The notes under the pieces were generated by a model that worked only from the letters and a program-made list of their open reading frames with translations, was not told where the DNA came from and made no database searches. A stretch of 64,000 nt of DNA from the NCBI RefSeq assembly GCF_000484695.1, contig NZ_AXVR01000015.1:1-64000 (forward strand), read 5' to 3'. The position numbers were made by a program, and so were the translations under genes. The DNA comes from Salinispora cortesiana. Its GTDB lineage: Bacteria > Actinomycetota > Actinomycetes > Mycobacteriales > Micromonosporaceae. This document shows, piece after piece, positions 1 to 9,000 of the stretch. Each line of letters begins with the position of its first letter. Positions within the stretch are counted from its first letter, which is position 1.

Positions 1-139
1 CCCAAAGCCTGGGGCAGGTTACTCACGTGTTACTCACCCGTTCGCCGCTCGAGTACCCCGAAGGGCCTTTCCGCTCGACTTGCATGTGTTAAGCACGCCG
101 CCAGCGTTCGTCCTGAGCCAGGATCAAACTCTCCAACAA
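1..139 (-). rRNA. rrs: 16S ribosomal RNA, 5' end (partial)
   Basis: Read on the minus strand, this is the universal start of bacterial 16S rRNA: the GAGTTTGATCCTGGCTCAG primer site, then GACGAACGCTGGCGGCGTGC and the actinobacterial V1 loop. The gene runs off the left edge, so only about 139 nt are present. The mature 5' end is placed by aligning the GATC of this site to E. coli position 18, and may be off by a few bases. The V1/V2 bases fit Micromonosporaceae. Seen directly; the family placement is inference. Confidence 0.97.
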
Positions 140-256
140 AAACTTGAAGAAAATCCCAGCAACAAACCAAAATTTGCTGCCAAATTCAAGCCCAAGCCAA
201 CCCACCAAACAGCAGGCCAACCCAGACCAAAACGGCACTGGCTTTCCAAACACCCT

Positions 257-276
257 GTTGAGTTCTCAAAGAACAA
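257..276 (-). promoter_or_regulatory. rRNA leader element (boxA-like antitermination/processing site)
   Basis: On the minus strand the rRNA leader contains TTCTTTGAGAACTCAACAGG about 120 nt before mature 16S. This matches the conserved leader element of actinobacterial rrn operons, thought to act in Nus-dependent antitermination and in RNase III processing. The assignment rests on the motif and its position between the promoters and 16S. Confidence 0.6.
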
Positions 277-359
277 CCACACACCATCAGAACCCCACAC
301 CAGGGCCCCTCCAGAGGCAACCGCTCCCACCTGCCACTCTCGCGTCAGGCACTTTTACT

Positions 360-388
360 ACTTTACCTCACCGTCTCCGCCGTGTCAA
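360..388 (-). promoter_or_regulatory. rrn promoter, proximal (consensus sigma-70 type)
   Basis: Minus strand: a perfect -35 TTGACA (383-388), a 17-nt spacer and -10 TAAAGT (360-365), about 220 nt upstream of 16S. The near-consensus boxes and the position make this the best candidate for the strongest rrn start. Confidence 0.8.
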
Positions 389-529
389 ACCGTTTGTCCC
401 GGTCTGTCGTGCTTCGCACGGTTCAGCTTCCGCTGAGCGCACACGAGGTTACCCACGTGTGTGATCCTCGGATTTGGCAGACCGGCCGCCGCGGTTTCCC
501 GCTGCCTCGCCCGGTTCCTGCCGGCTGTT

Positions 530-558
530 ACCTTACCCGGTCGGTTTCGCCGCACCAA
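530..558 (-). promoter_or_regulatory. rrn promoter, middle (candidate)
   Basis: Minus strand: TTGGTG (553-558), a 17-nt spacer and TAAGGT (530-535). Upstream of the consensus promoter in the same long leader; tandem promoters are usual for rrn operons. Weaker boxes, so moderate confidence. Confidence 0.5.
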
Positions 559-692
559 ATCGGCCTCTCGGCAGAATCGGCGGGCACCGCCCGACCGGCG
601 ACTCGAAGGTGAAACCTCCTTGGCGCCGGTGCCGCTTGGTGTGGGCCTCAGGACTTTCGCCCTGTTTGCCCCGTTCCGCGCTGGCAGAGAGA

Positions 693-722
693 AAGTTACG
701 CGGATTCGGGTTCGCACGTCAA
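693..722 (-). promoter_or_regulatory. rrn promoter, distal (candidate)
   Basis: Minus strand: TTGACG (717-722), an 18-nt spacer and TAACTT (693-698). With the two inner promoters it accounts for the stretch of about 640 nt between 16S and the next gene, which holds no convincing coding sequence. Confidence 0.55.
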
Positions 723-776
723 ATCGAGAGGGTGCGGCCCCCGTCACACCGCCATCCCGCACCCGCGACAGCCCGG

Positions 777-1448
777 TCAGTCCGACTGCCCACCGCCCTC
801 GGTGGCAGCCCGGTAGAAGACGTACCCACCCAGTCGGGCCCGGCCGTAGCCGTTTTCCCGCACCCCGCTCAGACCGGCATCAGCAAGCGCCGCCAGCACC
901 TGCTCGGGGGGGCTTTCCGCGGTGTGTCCGAAGCGGTGCGGATGGCCCCGGTTCTGTCCGGACCGGCTCCAGCCAAGGTCAACCAGGTGCAGCTCGCCGC
1001 CGGGGCGCAACACCCGCCGGGCCTCCCGGAACATCGGCACCCACTCGGCTACGGGGAGGTGATGCAACACGAACGAGGAGAGCACCCGGTCGACACTGTC
1101 ATCCGACTGCGGTAGGTCATCGGCGAACGCGTGCTCGTATCGGATCTGCAGCTTGCCCCGGGTCGCCTTGCGACGAGCGCGGCGCAGGGCGCTCAGGTCC
1201 GGATCAATACCCAGTGCATCTACGTCCGGATACCGTTGCTTGAGCGTCCCCAGCAGTTCGCCGGTGCCGCAGCCGACCTCCAGGACTCGTTGTCCCGGCT
1301 GAAGGTTTGCCCGATCCAGCAGCTTCTCATGAGCCCGCCTGATCCCCATGAACCGGGCAAAAGGATCGTAGATGGGCAGTAGCCATTGCCTGCCCATGGC
1401 GGACAGATAGCCCCGACCATCGGAATGGAAGTTGTGGTGTCCGGTCAT
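777..1448 (-). CDS. class I SAM-dependent methyltransferase
   Basis: A 223-residue cytosolic methyltransferase of the UbiE/Methyltransf_11 type; the substrate is not predictable. The glycine-rich SAM-binding motif I, VLEVGCGTGE, is at residues 55-64, an acidic motif II follows (GIDPD), and the post-motif block SSFVLHHL is typical of small-molecule methyltransferases. The ATG at 1448 was chosen because it has CGGAG 7 nt upstream and lies just before motif I; a longer frame upstream would run through the divergent AraC gene. It is transcribed toward the rrn operon and divergently from the AraC-type regulator, which might control it (inference from arrangement only). Confidence 0.8.
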   Translation of the reverse strand: MTGHHNFHSDGRGYLSAMGRQWLLPIYDPFARFMGIRRAHEKLLDRANLQPGQRVLEVGCGTGELLGTLKQRYPDVDALGIDPDLSALRRARRKATRGKLQIRYEHAFADDLPQSDDSVDRVLSSFVLHHLPVAEWVPMFREARRVLRPGGELHLVDLGWSRSGQNRGHPHRFGHTAESPPEQVLAALADAGLSGVRENGYGRARLGGYVFYRAATEGGGQSD

Positions 1449-1493
1449 GGCACGCTCCGGTATTCGAGGAAACTCGGTCGTACCCTCAGCCTC

Positions 1494-2495
1494 ATGGCAG
1501 GTGGAGCTACGGACAATGGCGGAACTGTGGACGGAGTGCGACGAAACTTGGCTCTCACAAGTCCAGCCGCAGCGCACGCAACCCACCATGTCGGCGTTAC
1601 CGGGCAGGGCGTGCCGGTCTTCGGCTTCGGCCACGTACCCGGAATCGCCCCGGTCGCGGTCTCCCATCACCGCCGCGGCGAGCCGGCCCCCAACCTCGGC
1701 GCCATCGGCGCCCACACCCACGACTTCCTGGTGCTCTTCTACGCCCACCGGGCCCACGGGACGGTACGCATCGACGACGGCACCTGGACCGTGCGCGACG
1801 GAGACCTCTTCGTCATCGCACCGGGACAGGTGGTCTCCGCCGGTGACCAGTTCAAGGAGGCCACGACCGACGGCTGGACCATGTGGTTTCCGGCCGACGT
1901 GGTCCGGCCGGGGACGCCCGGCGCCTACTCGTCGTGGCGGACGCACCCGTTGCTCTTCCCGTTCGCCCAGGGCATCAACCGGGCACAGCGGCTACCGGTC
2001 CCACCGGTCGACCGGGCCGGCCTGGTGGAGCGCTTCGCGGCGCTCGACGCGGAGCTCCGGGCCCGCCGCGACGGTCACCAGGAGGCCGCCCTCGCCCACC
2101 TGACCCTGCTGCTCGTGACCGTGGCCCGACTGTCGACCGGCCTCGCTGATCACCTACGTTGCGCCGACGAGCCGCTGCTGGCCGCCGTCTTCGAGGCCAT
2201 CGAAGAACGCTACCACCAGCCCATCTCCCTCGCCGACATCGCGGCCGACCTCGCGCTCACCGCCGGCTACCTCACCACCGTGGTGCGTCGCAAAACCGGC
2301 CGAACCGTCACCCAGTGGATCGCCCAGCGCCGGATGCAGCAGGCCCGCCTGCTGCTCGCGGAGACCGACCTGACCGTGGGCGCGATCAGCCGTCGGGTCG
2401 GATACCCCGACACCAGCTACTTCAGCAAACGCTTCCGCGCCCGCCACGGGGTCACCCCCACCCAGTGGCGGGACGCCGCACCGCCCACCGGTTGA
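1494..2495 (+). CDS. AraC-family transcriptional regulator
   Basis: About 333 residues. The N-terminal half is a cupin-like sensing domain (a HTHDFLVLFYAHRAHG stretch, then a region like VRDGDLFVIAPGQVV). The last 100 residues are a double helix-turn-helix of the AraC type, with the second-helix pattern IAADLALTAGYL and the C-terminal signature GYPDTSYFSKRFRARHGVTP. Cupin-AraC proteins usually bind a small effector and regulate nearby genes. The start is uncertain: the ATG at 1494 has no good ribosome site, and GTG codons at about 1527-1540 are alternatives. The neighbouring divergent methyltransferase is a possible target. The family call is firm, the ligand unknown. Confidence 0.85.
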   Translation: MAGGATDNGGTVDGVRRNLALTSPAAAHATHHVGVTGQGVPVFGFGHVPGIAPVAVSHHRRGEPAPNLGAIGAHTHDFLVLFYAHRAHGTVRIDDGTWTVRDGDLFVIAPGQVVSAGDQFKEATTDGWTMWFPADVVRPGTPGAYSSWRTHPLLFPFAQGINRAQRLPVPPVDRAGLVERFAALDAELRARRDGHQEAALAHLTLLLVTVARLSTGLADHLRCADEPLLAAVFEAIEERYHQPISLADIAADLALTAGYLTTVVRRKTGRTVTQWIAQRRMQQARLLLAETDLTVGAISRRVGYPDTSYFSKRFRARHGVTPTQWRDAAPPTG

Positions 2496-2538
2496 GGTCA
2501 CCCCACGCGGCGACACCCCGCGGTGGTGGCTTGTGGGA

Positions 2539-2871
2539 TCACGCGTCGTCCGACGGCGCCAAGACGACCGAATCGATCCAGCCCAGCGCCGCGACGGCGG
2601 TAGGAAAGCCACAGGTGGTGATGGCGGCGAGCGCAACGGCTCGCACCTCGTCCACGGTCGCCCCGTGCTGGAGCGCCTTTCGGACATTGGAACGCACCGC
2701 TCCCTCCGCCTCGGCCCCAACCGCCACCGCCAACTTGATCAACCGGTCGGTTCGGTCGTCAAAAGAGTTGCGCTCCCGCACCGTCCGCGCCAGCTCGCCC
2801 TGCGCCTCCGCGATCTCCGGAAAGCGTTCCAGAAACTTCACGTAGACATCCGGCAGATACTGCTGTTGCAT
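2539..2871 (-). CDS. carboxymuconolactone decarboxylase (CMD/AhpD-like) family protein
   Basis: A 110-residue all-helical CMD-domain protein. The core contains the family pattern DDRTDRLIKLAVAVGAEAEG, then the helix with the conserved Cys (AAITTCGFPTAVAALGW). Only one cysteine is present in that region, so the CxxC pair of AhpD-type peroxidase partners is missing; a redox role is therefore doubtful and the exact reaction is unknown. The ATG at 2871 has GGAGG 5 nt upstream and beats an upstream in-frame ATG. It lies upstream of narI on the same strand but reads toward AraC, with 145 nt between, so linkage with nitrate reduction is not shown. Confidence 0.75.
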   Translation of the reverse strand: MQQQYLPDVYVKFLERFPEIAEAQGELARTVRERNSFDDRTDRLIKLAVAVGAEAEGAVRSNVRKALQHGATVDEVRAVALAAITTCGFPTAVAALGWIDSVVLAPSDDA

Positions 2872-3016
2872 ATCACCCTCCGCTTCTGCCCGATACTGAC
2901 ACATCAATCATCGCGCCAGGGTCACGTGGTCCGCGGAGGCATCCGGGAAGAACTCACACCTGGGCTGCCATCGCGTCGGCAGGGCCCTCCGGCCGCCCGC
3001 GCCAACCCCGCGACGG

Positions 3017-3760
3017 TCACCGCCGGACCGACGGCTCCCGGGCAGCATCCCGTACCTGGTCCGGCGAGGCCGTTGGCGACGGCGCCGGGCTGCGGCGGGC
3101 GCGGTAGACGACGTACGGGCGCCACAGGTACGCCAGTGGGGCCGACCAGACGTGCACCAGTCGGGTGAACGGCCACAGGGCCAGGAAGAGGAAGCCGCCG
3201 ATCGCGTGCAGCTGATAGACCAGGGGAGCCCCACTCATCAGCGCGGGGTCGGGCTGGAACCAGAAGACCCCCCGGAACCAGACGGCGACCGTCTCCCGGT
3301 AGTCGTAGCCCCCACCGAGCAGGTTGACCCCGACCGTGGCGATCATGCCGAGTAGCGCCATGCCGGCGAGCGCGGCGTAGAGCACCTTGTCCATCCGGGT
3401 GGTGACCCGACGGACCCGTCCGTTGCTCACCCGCCGGATGATCAGTAGGACCAGGCCGGTCACCAGCATCAGGCCGGTCACCGTGCCGCCCCAGACCGCG
3501 ATGAGGTGGTAGGCGTGCTCGCTGATACCGATCTTCTCGGTCACCGACGCGGGCACGAGCAGGCCCATGAGGTGCCCGCCAGCAACCCCGAGAACACCGA
3601 GGTGGAACAGGGGTGCGCCGAGCCGCAGGAGGCGGTTCTCCAGCACCTGGCTGGTGTGTGTGGTCCAGCCGAACTGGTCGTGGCGCCACCGCCAGACGTG
3701 GCCGGCGACAAAGACCGCGAGGCACAGGTACGGCAGGACGGTCCAGACGAAGTTGGTCAT
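3017..3760 (-). CDS. narI: respiratory nitrate reductase gamma subunit (cytochrome b)
   Basis: A 247-residue integral membrane protein with five hydrophobic segments. It takes electrons from quinol and passes them through two b hemes to NarH. Four histidines fall where the heme ligands of E. coli NarI are expected: H53 and H63 (FHLGVLGVAGGH) and H185 and H203 (QLHAIGGF, RLVHVW). Length and spacing match the family. The start ATG overlaps the narJ stop (ATGA), showing translational coupling as the last gene of narGHJI. Confidence 0.96.
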   Translation of the reverse strand: MTNFVWTVLPYLCLAVFVAGHVWRWRHDQFGWTTHTSQVLENRLLRLGAPLFHLGVLGVAGGHLMGLLVPASVTEKIGISEHAYHLIAVWGGTVTGLMLVTGLVLLIIRRVSNGRVRRVTTRMDKVLYAALAGMALLGMIATVGVNLLGGGYDYRETVAVWFRGVFWFQPDPALMSGAPLVYQLHAIGGFLFLALWPFTRLVHVWSAPLAYLWRPYVVYRARRSPAPSPTASPDQVRDAAREPSVRR

Positions 3761-4428
3761 CGCGATGCCTCCGACGGGGAGCAGGCGGGATAAGGGGCAA
3801 GCGCGGCGGCGTGCAGGTCCGGACCGTCGCCGAGGGAGTCCAGCCCGACGGTCTCCACCGGCGGTCCGTCAACAGCGAGCGCCGCGATGGCGGCCCGGTC
3901 AGCGTCGGTCAGCGCCGGCAACACCGCGCAGACAACGTCCAGTAACAAGCGGTAGGGGGTGCCGCAGTCGGTCAGTGCGGCACGGAGCAGCTCGATGCCC
4001 TGCCGATGCTGGCGCAGGGGTGCCTCCCCCTCACCCGGGCCCACCATGGCGGCGTACTCAAGCACCACCGGCAGCAGGTCCGGCAGCTGGCCATCCGCGA
4101 GCCGCAGTCCGTGCGCCCGGTATCGCTGCTTGAGCACCAGCAGCGCCATTCCCCGCTTACGGGTGTCTCCGTGCAGGTAGTAGGTGAGGTACAGCCCGGA
4201 GCGGCGGCGCAGGTCAAAGGTCTGTACGAAGTGCTGCTGTACGTCGATCAGGGGGTTGTCCAGCAGCCAGTCCAGGAATTCGTCGATCTGCCCCCGCGCC
4301 TCCGGCGCCGCGATCTGCGCGGCGGCACCGCGCAGCTCGGCGCCGGCACCGAGCAGCTCGTCATCGGGGTAGGTGAGCAGCAGCGAGATCAGCTCGAAGA
4401 TGCGGGCCCGGTCGGTCGCGGCGGTCAT
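3757..4428 (-). CDS. narJ: nitrate reductase molybdenum cofactor assembly chaperone
   Basis: A 223-residue soluble helical protein of the NarJ/TorD family. It binds apo-NarG in the cytoplasm and holds it until the molybdopterin cofactor and the FS0 cluster are inserted; it is not part of the final enzyme. The N-terminal pattern ISLLLTYPDDELL and the central HFVQTFDLRRRSGLYLTYY stretch are typical of NarJ. It overlaps narH by four bases upstream and narI by four downstream, so the four genes form one translationally coupled operon. Confidence 0.95.
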   Translation of the reverse strand: MTAATDRARIFELISLLLTYPDDELLGAGAELRGAAAQIAAPEARGQIDEFLDWLLDNPLIDVQQHFVQTFDLRRRSGLYLTYYLHGDTRKRGMALLVLKQRYRAHGLRLADGQLPDLLPVVLEYAAMVGPGEGEAPLRQHRQGIELLRAALTDCGTPYRLLLDVVCAVLPALTDADRAAIAALAVDGPPVETVGLDSLGDGPDLHAAALAPYPACSPSEASR

Positions 4429-6044
4429 GCGCCGCCTCGCAGCGGGTTGATTGTGAAGCCACGCCGGCCGTCGGCGCGCCGGGAGAAGAGTCCGGGCCGG
4501 CCGGGACGAACCTGCTCGCCCTCGACCAGGTGGAAACTCTCCGCGGAGGCCTGCTTGGTCATTCCCGGGCCGCCCTCGCAGTCCAGCGCGCAGTCCTGGT
4601 TCGCGGTGGCCTGCGCTTCCAGCGCGGCGGCGTCCTTGCTGTAGGCGGCCGGGATCACGTAGCGCTCGTCGTACTTGGCGATGGCCAGCAACCGGTACAT
4701 GGCCTCGACCTGGTCCGCGGTCATGCCGATTCCGTCGAGCAGATCGTCGGCGACGGTACCGTCCAGCGTGCGAGCGCGCATGTAGGAACGCATGGCCGCC
4801 AGCTTCATCAGGACCCCGGCGGTCGCCTCCACGTCACCAGCGGTGAAGAGCTCGGCCAGGTACTCCACCGGAATCCGCAGCTCCCGGATGGTGTGGAAGA
4901 TGTCGTCGGCGTCGGTGTCGTCCCGGCCTGCCTCCCCCACCGCGTCCAGCACCGGCGACAGCGGCGGGACGTACCAGACCATGGGTAGCGTCCGATACTC
5001 CGGGTGCAGCGGCAGCGCCACCTTGTACTCGCTGATCAGCCGCCATACCGGGGACCGTTCGGCGGCGTCCAGCCACTCCTGCGGCATCCCGGCGGCTCGG
5101 GCGGCCTCCTGTACGGCCGGGTCGGTCGGGTCGAGGAAGACCGCGCGCTGCGCCTCGAGCAGGTCGTGCTCGTCGGTCACCGAAGCGGCAGCGAGCACAG
5201 CGTCCTCGTCGTAGAACACGATGCCCAGGTAGCGCAGCCGACCCACGCAGGTCTCGGAGCAGATCGTCGGCTGCCCCGCCTCGATCCGCGGGAAGCACAG
5301 GGTGCACTTCTCCGCCTTACCGGTGCTGTGGTTGACGTACACCTTCTTGTACGGGCAGGCGGAGACACACATCCGCCAGCCCCGGCAGCGGTCCTGGTCG
5401 ACCAGGACGATGCCGTCCTCCTCCCGCTTGTACATCGCGCCGGAGGGGCAGGCCGACACACACGCCGGGTTGAGGCAGTGCTCGCAGATGCGCGGCAGGT
5501 GGAACAGGAAGGTCTTCTCGAACTCGAACTTCACCCGCGCCGCCGCCTCCGCCGACATCCGGGCGAGGTTCGGGTCACCGGTGGCGTGCTCGTGGGCCCC
5601 GCCGAGGCTGTCCTCCCAGTTGGCCCCCCAGGTGAGGGCCATCGGCTCGCCGGTCAGCGCGGAATGGGGCTGCTGCACCGGGGTGTCCTTGAGCCCGGCG
5701 GGGGCGTTGACCAGGATGTCCTTGTCGAAGGCCGCCGGCTCGTAGTAGTCGTCGATCGAGGGCAGATCCGGGTTGACGAACAGCCGGCTGAGCCGCTTGA
5801 CCCGGCCGCCGGAGCGCAGCTTCAGCCGGCCCTTCTCGTCCAGCTGCCAGCCCCCGTGCCAGCGGTCCTGATCCTCGTAGTGCTTGGGGTAGCCGATGCC
5901 CGGCTTGGTCTCGACGTTGTTGAACCAGACGTACTCGGTGCCGTCCCGGTTGGTCCAGGTCTGCTTGCAGGTTACGGAGCAGGTGTGACACCCGATGCAC
6001 TTGTCCAGGTTCATCACCATGGCGACCTGCGCTCGGATCCTCAT
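4425..6044 (-). CDS. narH: respiratory nitrate reductase beta subunit (iron-sulfur)
   Basis: A 539-residue electron-transfer subunit carrying four iron-sulfur clusters between NarI heme and NarG. The first ferredoxin motif is CIGCHTCSVTC (C16, C19, C22, C26). The central block has CEHCLNPACVSACP, then CRGWRMCVSACP, in which a Trp replaces a Cys as expected for the [3Fe-4S] cluster, then the CTLC motif and a final Cys group. The start ATG overlaps the narG stop (ATGA); an in-frame extension further upstream would run deep into narG and is rejected. Confidence 0.96.
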   Translation of the reverse strand: MRIRAQVAMVMNLDKCIGCHTCSVTCKQTWTNRDGTEYVWFNNVETKPGIGYPKHYEDQDRWHGGWQLDEKGRLKLRSGGRVKRLSRLFVNPDLPSIDDYYEPAAFDKDILVNAPAGLKDTPVQQPHSALTGEPMALTWGANWEDSLGGAHEHATGDPNLARMSAEAAARVKFEFEKTFLFHLPRICEHCLNPACVSACPSGAMYKREEDGIVLVDQDRCRGWRMCVSACPYKKVYVNHSTGKAEKCTLCFPRIEAGQPTICSETCVGRLRYLGIVFYDEDAVLAAASVTDEHDLLEAQRAVFLDPTDPAVQEAARAAGMPQEWLDAAERSPVWRLISEYKVALPLHPEYRTLPMVWYVPPLSPVLDAVGEAGRDDTDADDIFHTIRELRIPVEYLAELFTAGDVEATAGVLMKLAAMRSYMRARTLDGTVADDLLDGIGMTADQVEAMYRLLAIAKYDERYVIPAAYSKDAAALEAQATANQDCALDCEGGPGMTKQASAESFHLVEGEQVRPGRPGLFSRRADGRRGFTINPLRGGA

Positions 6045-9000
6045 CAGTACTCCACCTCCTGGTCGCGGCGGCGGATCACAGTGATCTCGTCGCGTTGGCT
6101 GCCGATCGGGCCGTAGTAGTTGAAGGCGTAGGTGAGTTGGGCGTGTCCGCCAGCCAGGTGGGTGGGCTTGACCAGCAGCCGGGTCAACGAATTGTGGTAA
6201 CCACCCCGGCGACCGCTCTTCTCCGCCTTGGGCACGTTGATCGTTCGCTCCGGCGAGTGGTACTGGAACACCGTGCCCTCCGGCATCCGGTGACTGACCA
6301 CCGCCCGGGCCACGATGACTCCGTTGCGGTTGTGCGCCTCGACCCAGTCGTTGTCCCGAACGCCGACCTTGGCGGCGTCCGGCACACTCATCCAGATCAC
6401 CGGCCCACCTCGGGACAACGCCAACATCAATTCGTTGTCGTGGTACATCGAGTGGATAGACCACTTCGCGTGCGGGGTCAGGAAGCGTACGGTGACGCCG
6501 CCGTCGACCAACTCACCCGGCGCACCGAAGTGCCGGGCCATGTTCAGCGGGGGCCGGAAGCCCGGCAACTGCTCGCCCAACTCCGCCACCCAGTCGTGCT
6601 CCACGAAGAAGTGCTGCCGACCGGTGATGGTGTGCCACGGCTTGAGCCGCTCCACGTTGAGGGTGAAGGGCGAGTAGCGACGGCCGCCCTTCTCCGAGCC
6701 GGACCACTCCGGGCTGGTAAAGACCGACTGCGGCGCCCGCTGGGTGTCCGCGTACGTGATCTGGTCGGTCTCGTGCCCGGCGATCAGATCGACGAACGGT
6801 TGCCCGGTCCGCTGCTCCAACGCCGCGAAACCGGACGCGGCGACCCGACCGTTCGTGGTGCCCGACAGCGCCAGGATCGCCTCGCACATGCGGTCGGCGG
6901 TGGCCAGCGACGGCCGGCCGGCGAACGGCCCCTCGGTGACGGCCCCATTTCGCTCCCGCAGGTACTCCACCTCCGCGGTCACGTCCACGGTGAGTGCCTT
7001 CGTGGTGGTGCCGAGCCGGTCGAGGAGCGGGCCGACGGCACGCATCTTCGCGCCGATCTGGGCGTAGTCCCGCTCGATCTCGATGAGCTTCGGCATGGTG
7101 GAGCCGGGGATCGGTTCGCACTCGCCGGCCTTCCAGTCCCGCACCCGTCCGCTGGGCATGGCCAACTCGTCCGGGGTGTCGTGCTGCAGTGGCGCGGCCA
7201 GCACGTCCCGCCGCACCCCCAGATGGTCGACGGCCAGCTCACTGAACCGGTCGGCGAGCGCCAGGAAGGTGTCGTAGTCGGAGTGGGCGTCGGCGGGCGG
7301 CTCCACCGCCGGGCTGAACGCGTGCACGAACGGGTGCATGTCCGTGGTGGAGATGTCGTGCTTCTCGTACCAGGTCGCGGTGGGCAGCACCACGTCGGCG
7401 TGCAGGCCGGTGTTGGTCATCCGGAAGTCAATCGCCGTGAGCAGGTCAAGCTTCCCGGTCGGCGCCTCATCCCGCCACACCAGGTCCCGGGGTCGGTGCT
7501 CCGGGTCGCACTCCGAGGCGGTGGCGGTCGAGTCGATCCCCAGCAGGTGGCGCAGGAAGTACTCGTTGCCCTTGCCCGAGGAGCCGAGCAGGTTCGCCCG
7601 CCACAGGGTGAGGCAGCGCGGGAAGTTCGCCGGGTCGTCCGGGTCCTCCGCCACCGACCGCAGCCGGCCGGCCTTCAGCTCGGCGACAATGTGTTCCTGC
7701 ACCGTCACCCCGGCCACCGCCGCCTCATCGGTGAGGTCGAGGGGGTTGCGGTTGAACGACGGGTGGCCGGGGCTCCAGCCCATCCGCTGCGCGGCGGCGA
7801 CGGTGTCGGCGAAGGCCATCCCCGCGAACCGGCCGGTGCCCAACGGGGAGGAGAGCTCATCGACCGGGACCCGCTCGTACCGCCACTGGTCGGTGTGCAG
7901 GTACCAGAACGGGGTACTTGCCTGGTGCCGCATCGGCCGTTGCCAGTCGAGCCCGAAGGACATGTGCTGCTGGCCGGTGATCGGTCGGGCTTTCTCCTGC
8001 CCCACGTAGTGCGCCCAGCCACCGCCGTTGACGCCCTGGCAGCCGGTCAGGGTGACCAGGGAGATGAGCGCCCGGTAGGTCATGTCGGAGTGGAACCACT
8101 GGTTCGCGCCGGCGCCCAGGACGATCAGCGACCGCCCCTGGCTACGCTCGGCGTTGCGGGCGAACTCCCGGCCGATCCGGGCCGCCACCGCGGCCGGCAC
8201 CCCGGTGATCCGCTCCTGCCAGGCCGGCGTGTTCGGGGAGTCCGCGTCGTCATAGCCGGTCGGCCACTCCCCCGGCAGGTCGCCGCGGCGCACTCCGTAC
8301 TGCGCCAGCACCAGGTCGTAGACCGAGGTGACCAGCTGCTCGCCGACCCGCATAACCGGTACGCCGCGGCGGATGGTGGACCCGCCCTCGGTCTCCCCGA
8401 CGTCGAAGCGAGCCAGCTCGATCTCGATCGCCTCATCGCTCCGGTCGAGCAGCCCAAGGGCGGGGAGCACCTCGCCCAGGTCGAGGTTCCAGCGCCCCTG
8501 GCCGGCCTCGCCGTACCGGAAGCCCAGCGACCCGTTGGGCACGACCAACTCGCCGGTGCGCTCATCAACCAGGACGGTCTTGTGCGTGCCGTCCTCCTGG
8601 CCCAGGTCTGCTGCGGTGAGGAACCGGTCCGCGGCCCACCGGCCGTCGGCGGCGGGGCGCAGCGTGACCAGGAACGGCAGGTCGGTGTAGCGGCGAATGT
8701 AGTCGGCGAAGTAGTCAACCGTGCGGTCCCGGAAGAACTCGGTGAGCACGACGTGGCCCATCGCCATTGCCAGTGCGCCGTCGGTACCCGGGTGCGGGGC
8801 CAGCCAGTCGTCGGCGAACTTGACGTTGTCGGCGTAGTCCGGGCTGACCGCGACGGCCTTCGTGCCCCGGTAGCGGGCCTCGGCCAGGAAGTGGGCGTCC
8901 GGCGTACGGGTGACCGGAATGTTCGAGCCCCACATCATCAGGTAGGTGGAGTTCCACCAGTCGCCGGCCTCGGGCACGTCGGTCTGGTCGCCCCAGATCT

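Noticed and set aside
80..464. Short plus-strand frames over the 16S start and leader.
   Set aside because: They overlap rRNA and its promoters on the other strand and encode low-complexity Pro/His/Arg sequence.
1449..1946. N-terminal extension of the first methyltransferase into the AraC gene region.
   Set aside because: The extension is antisense to the AraC coding region, unlike methyltransferases, and a good ribosome site exists at the shorter ATG.
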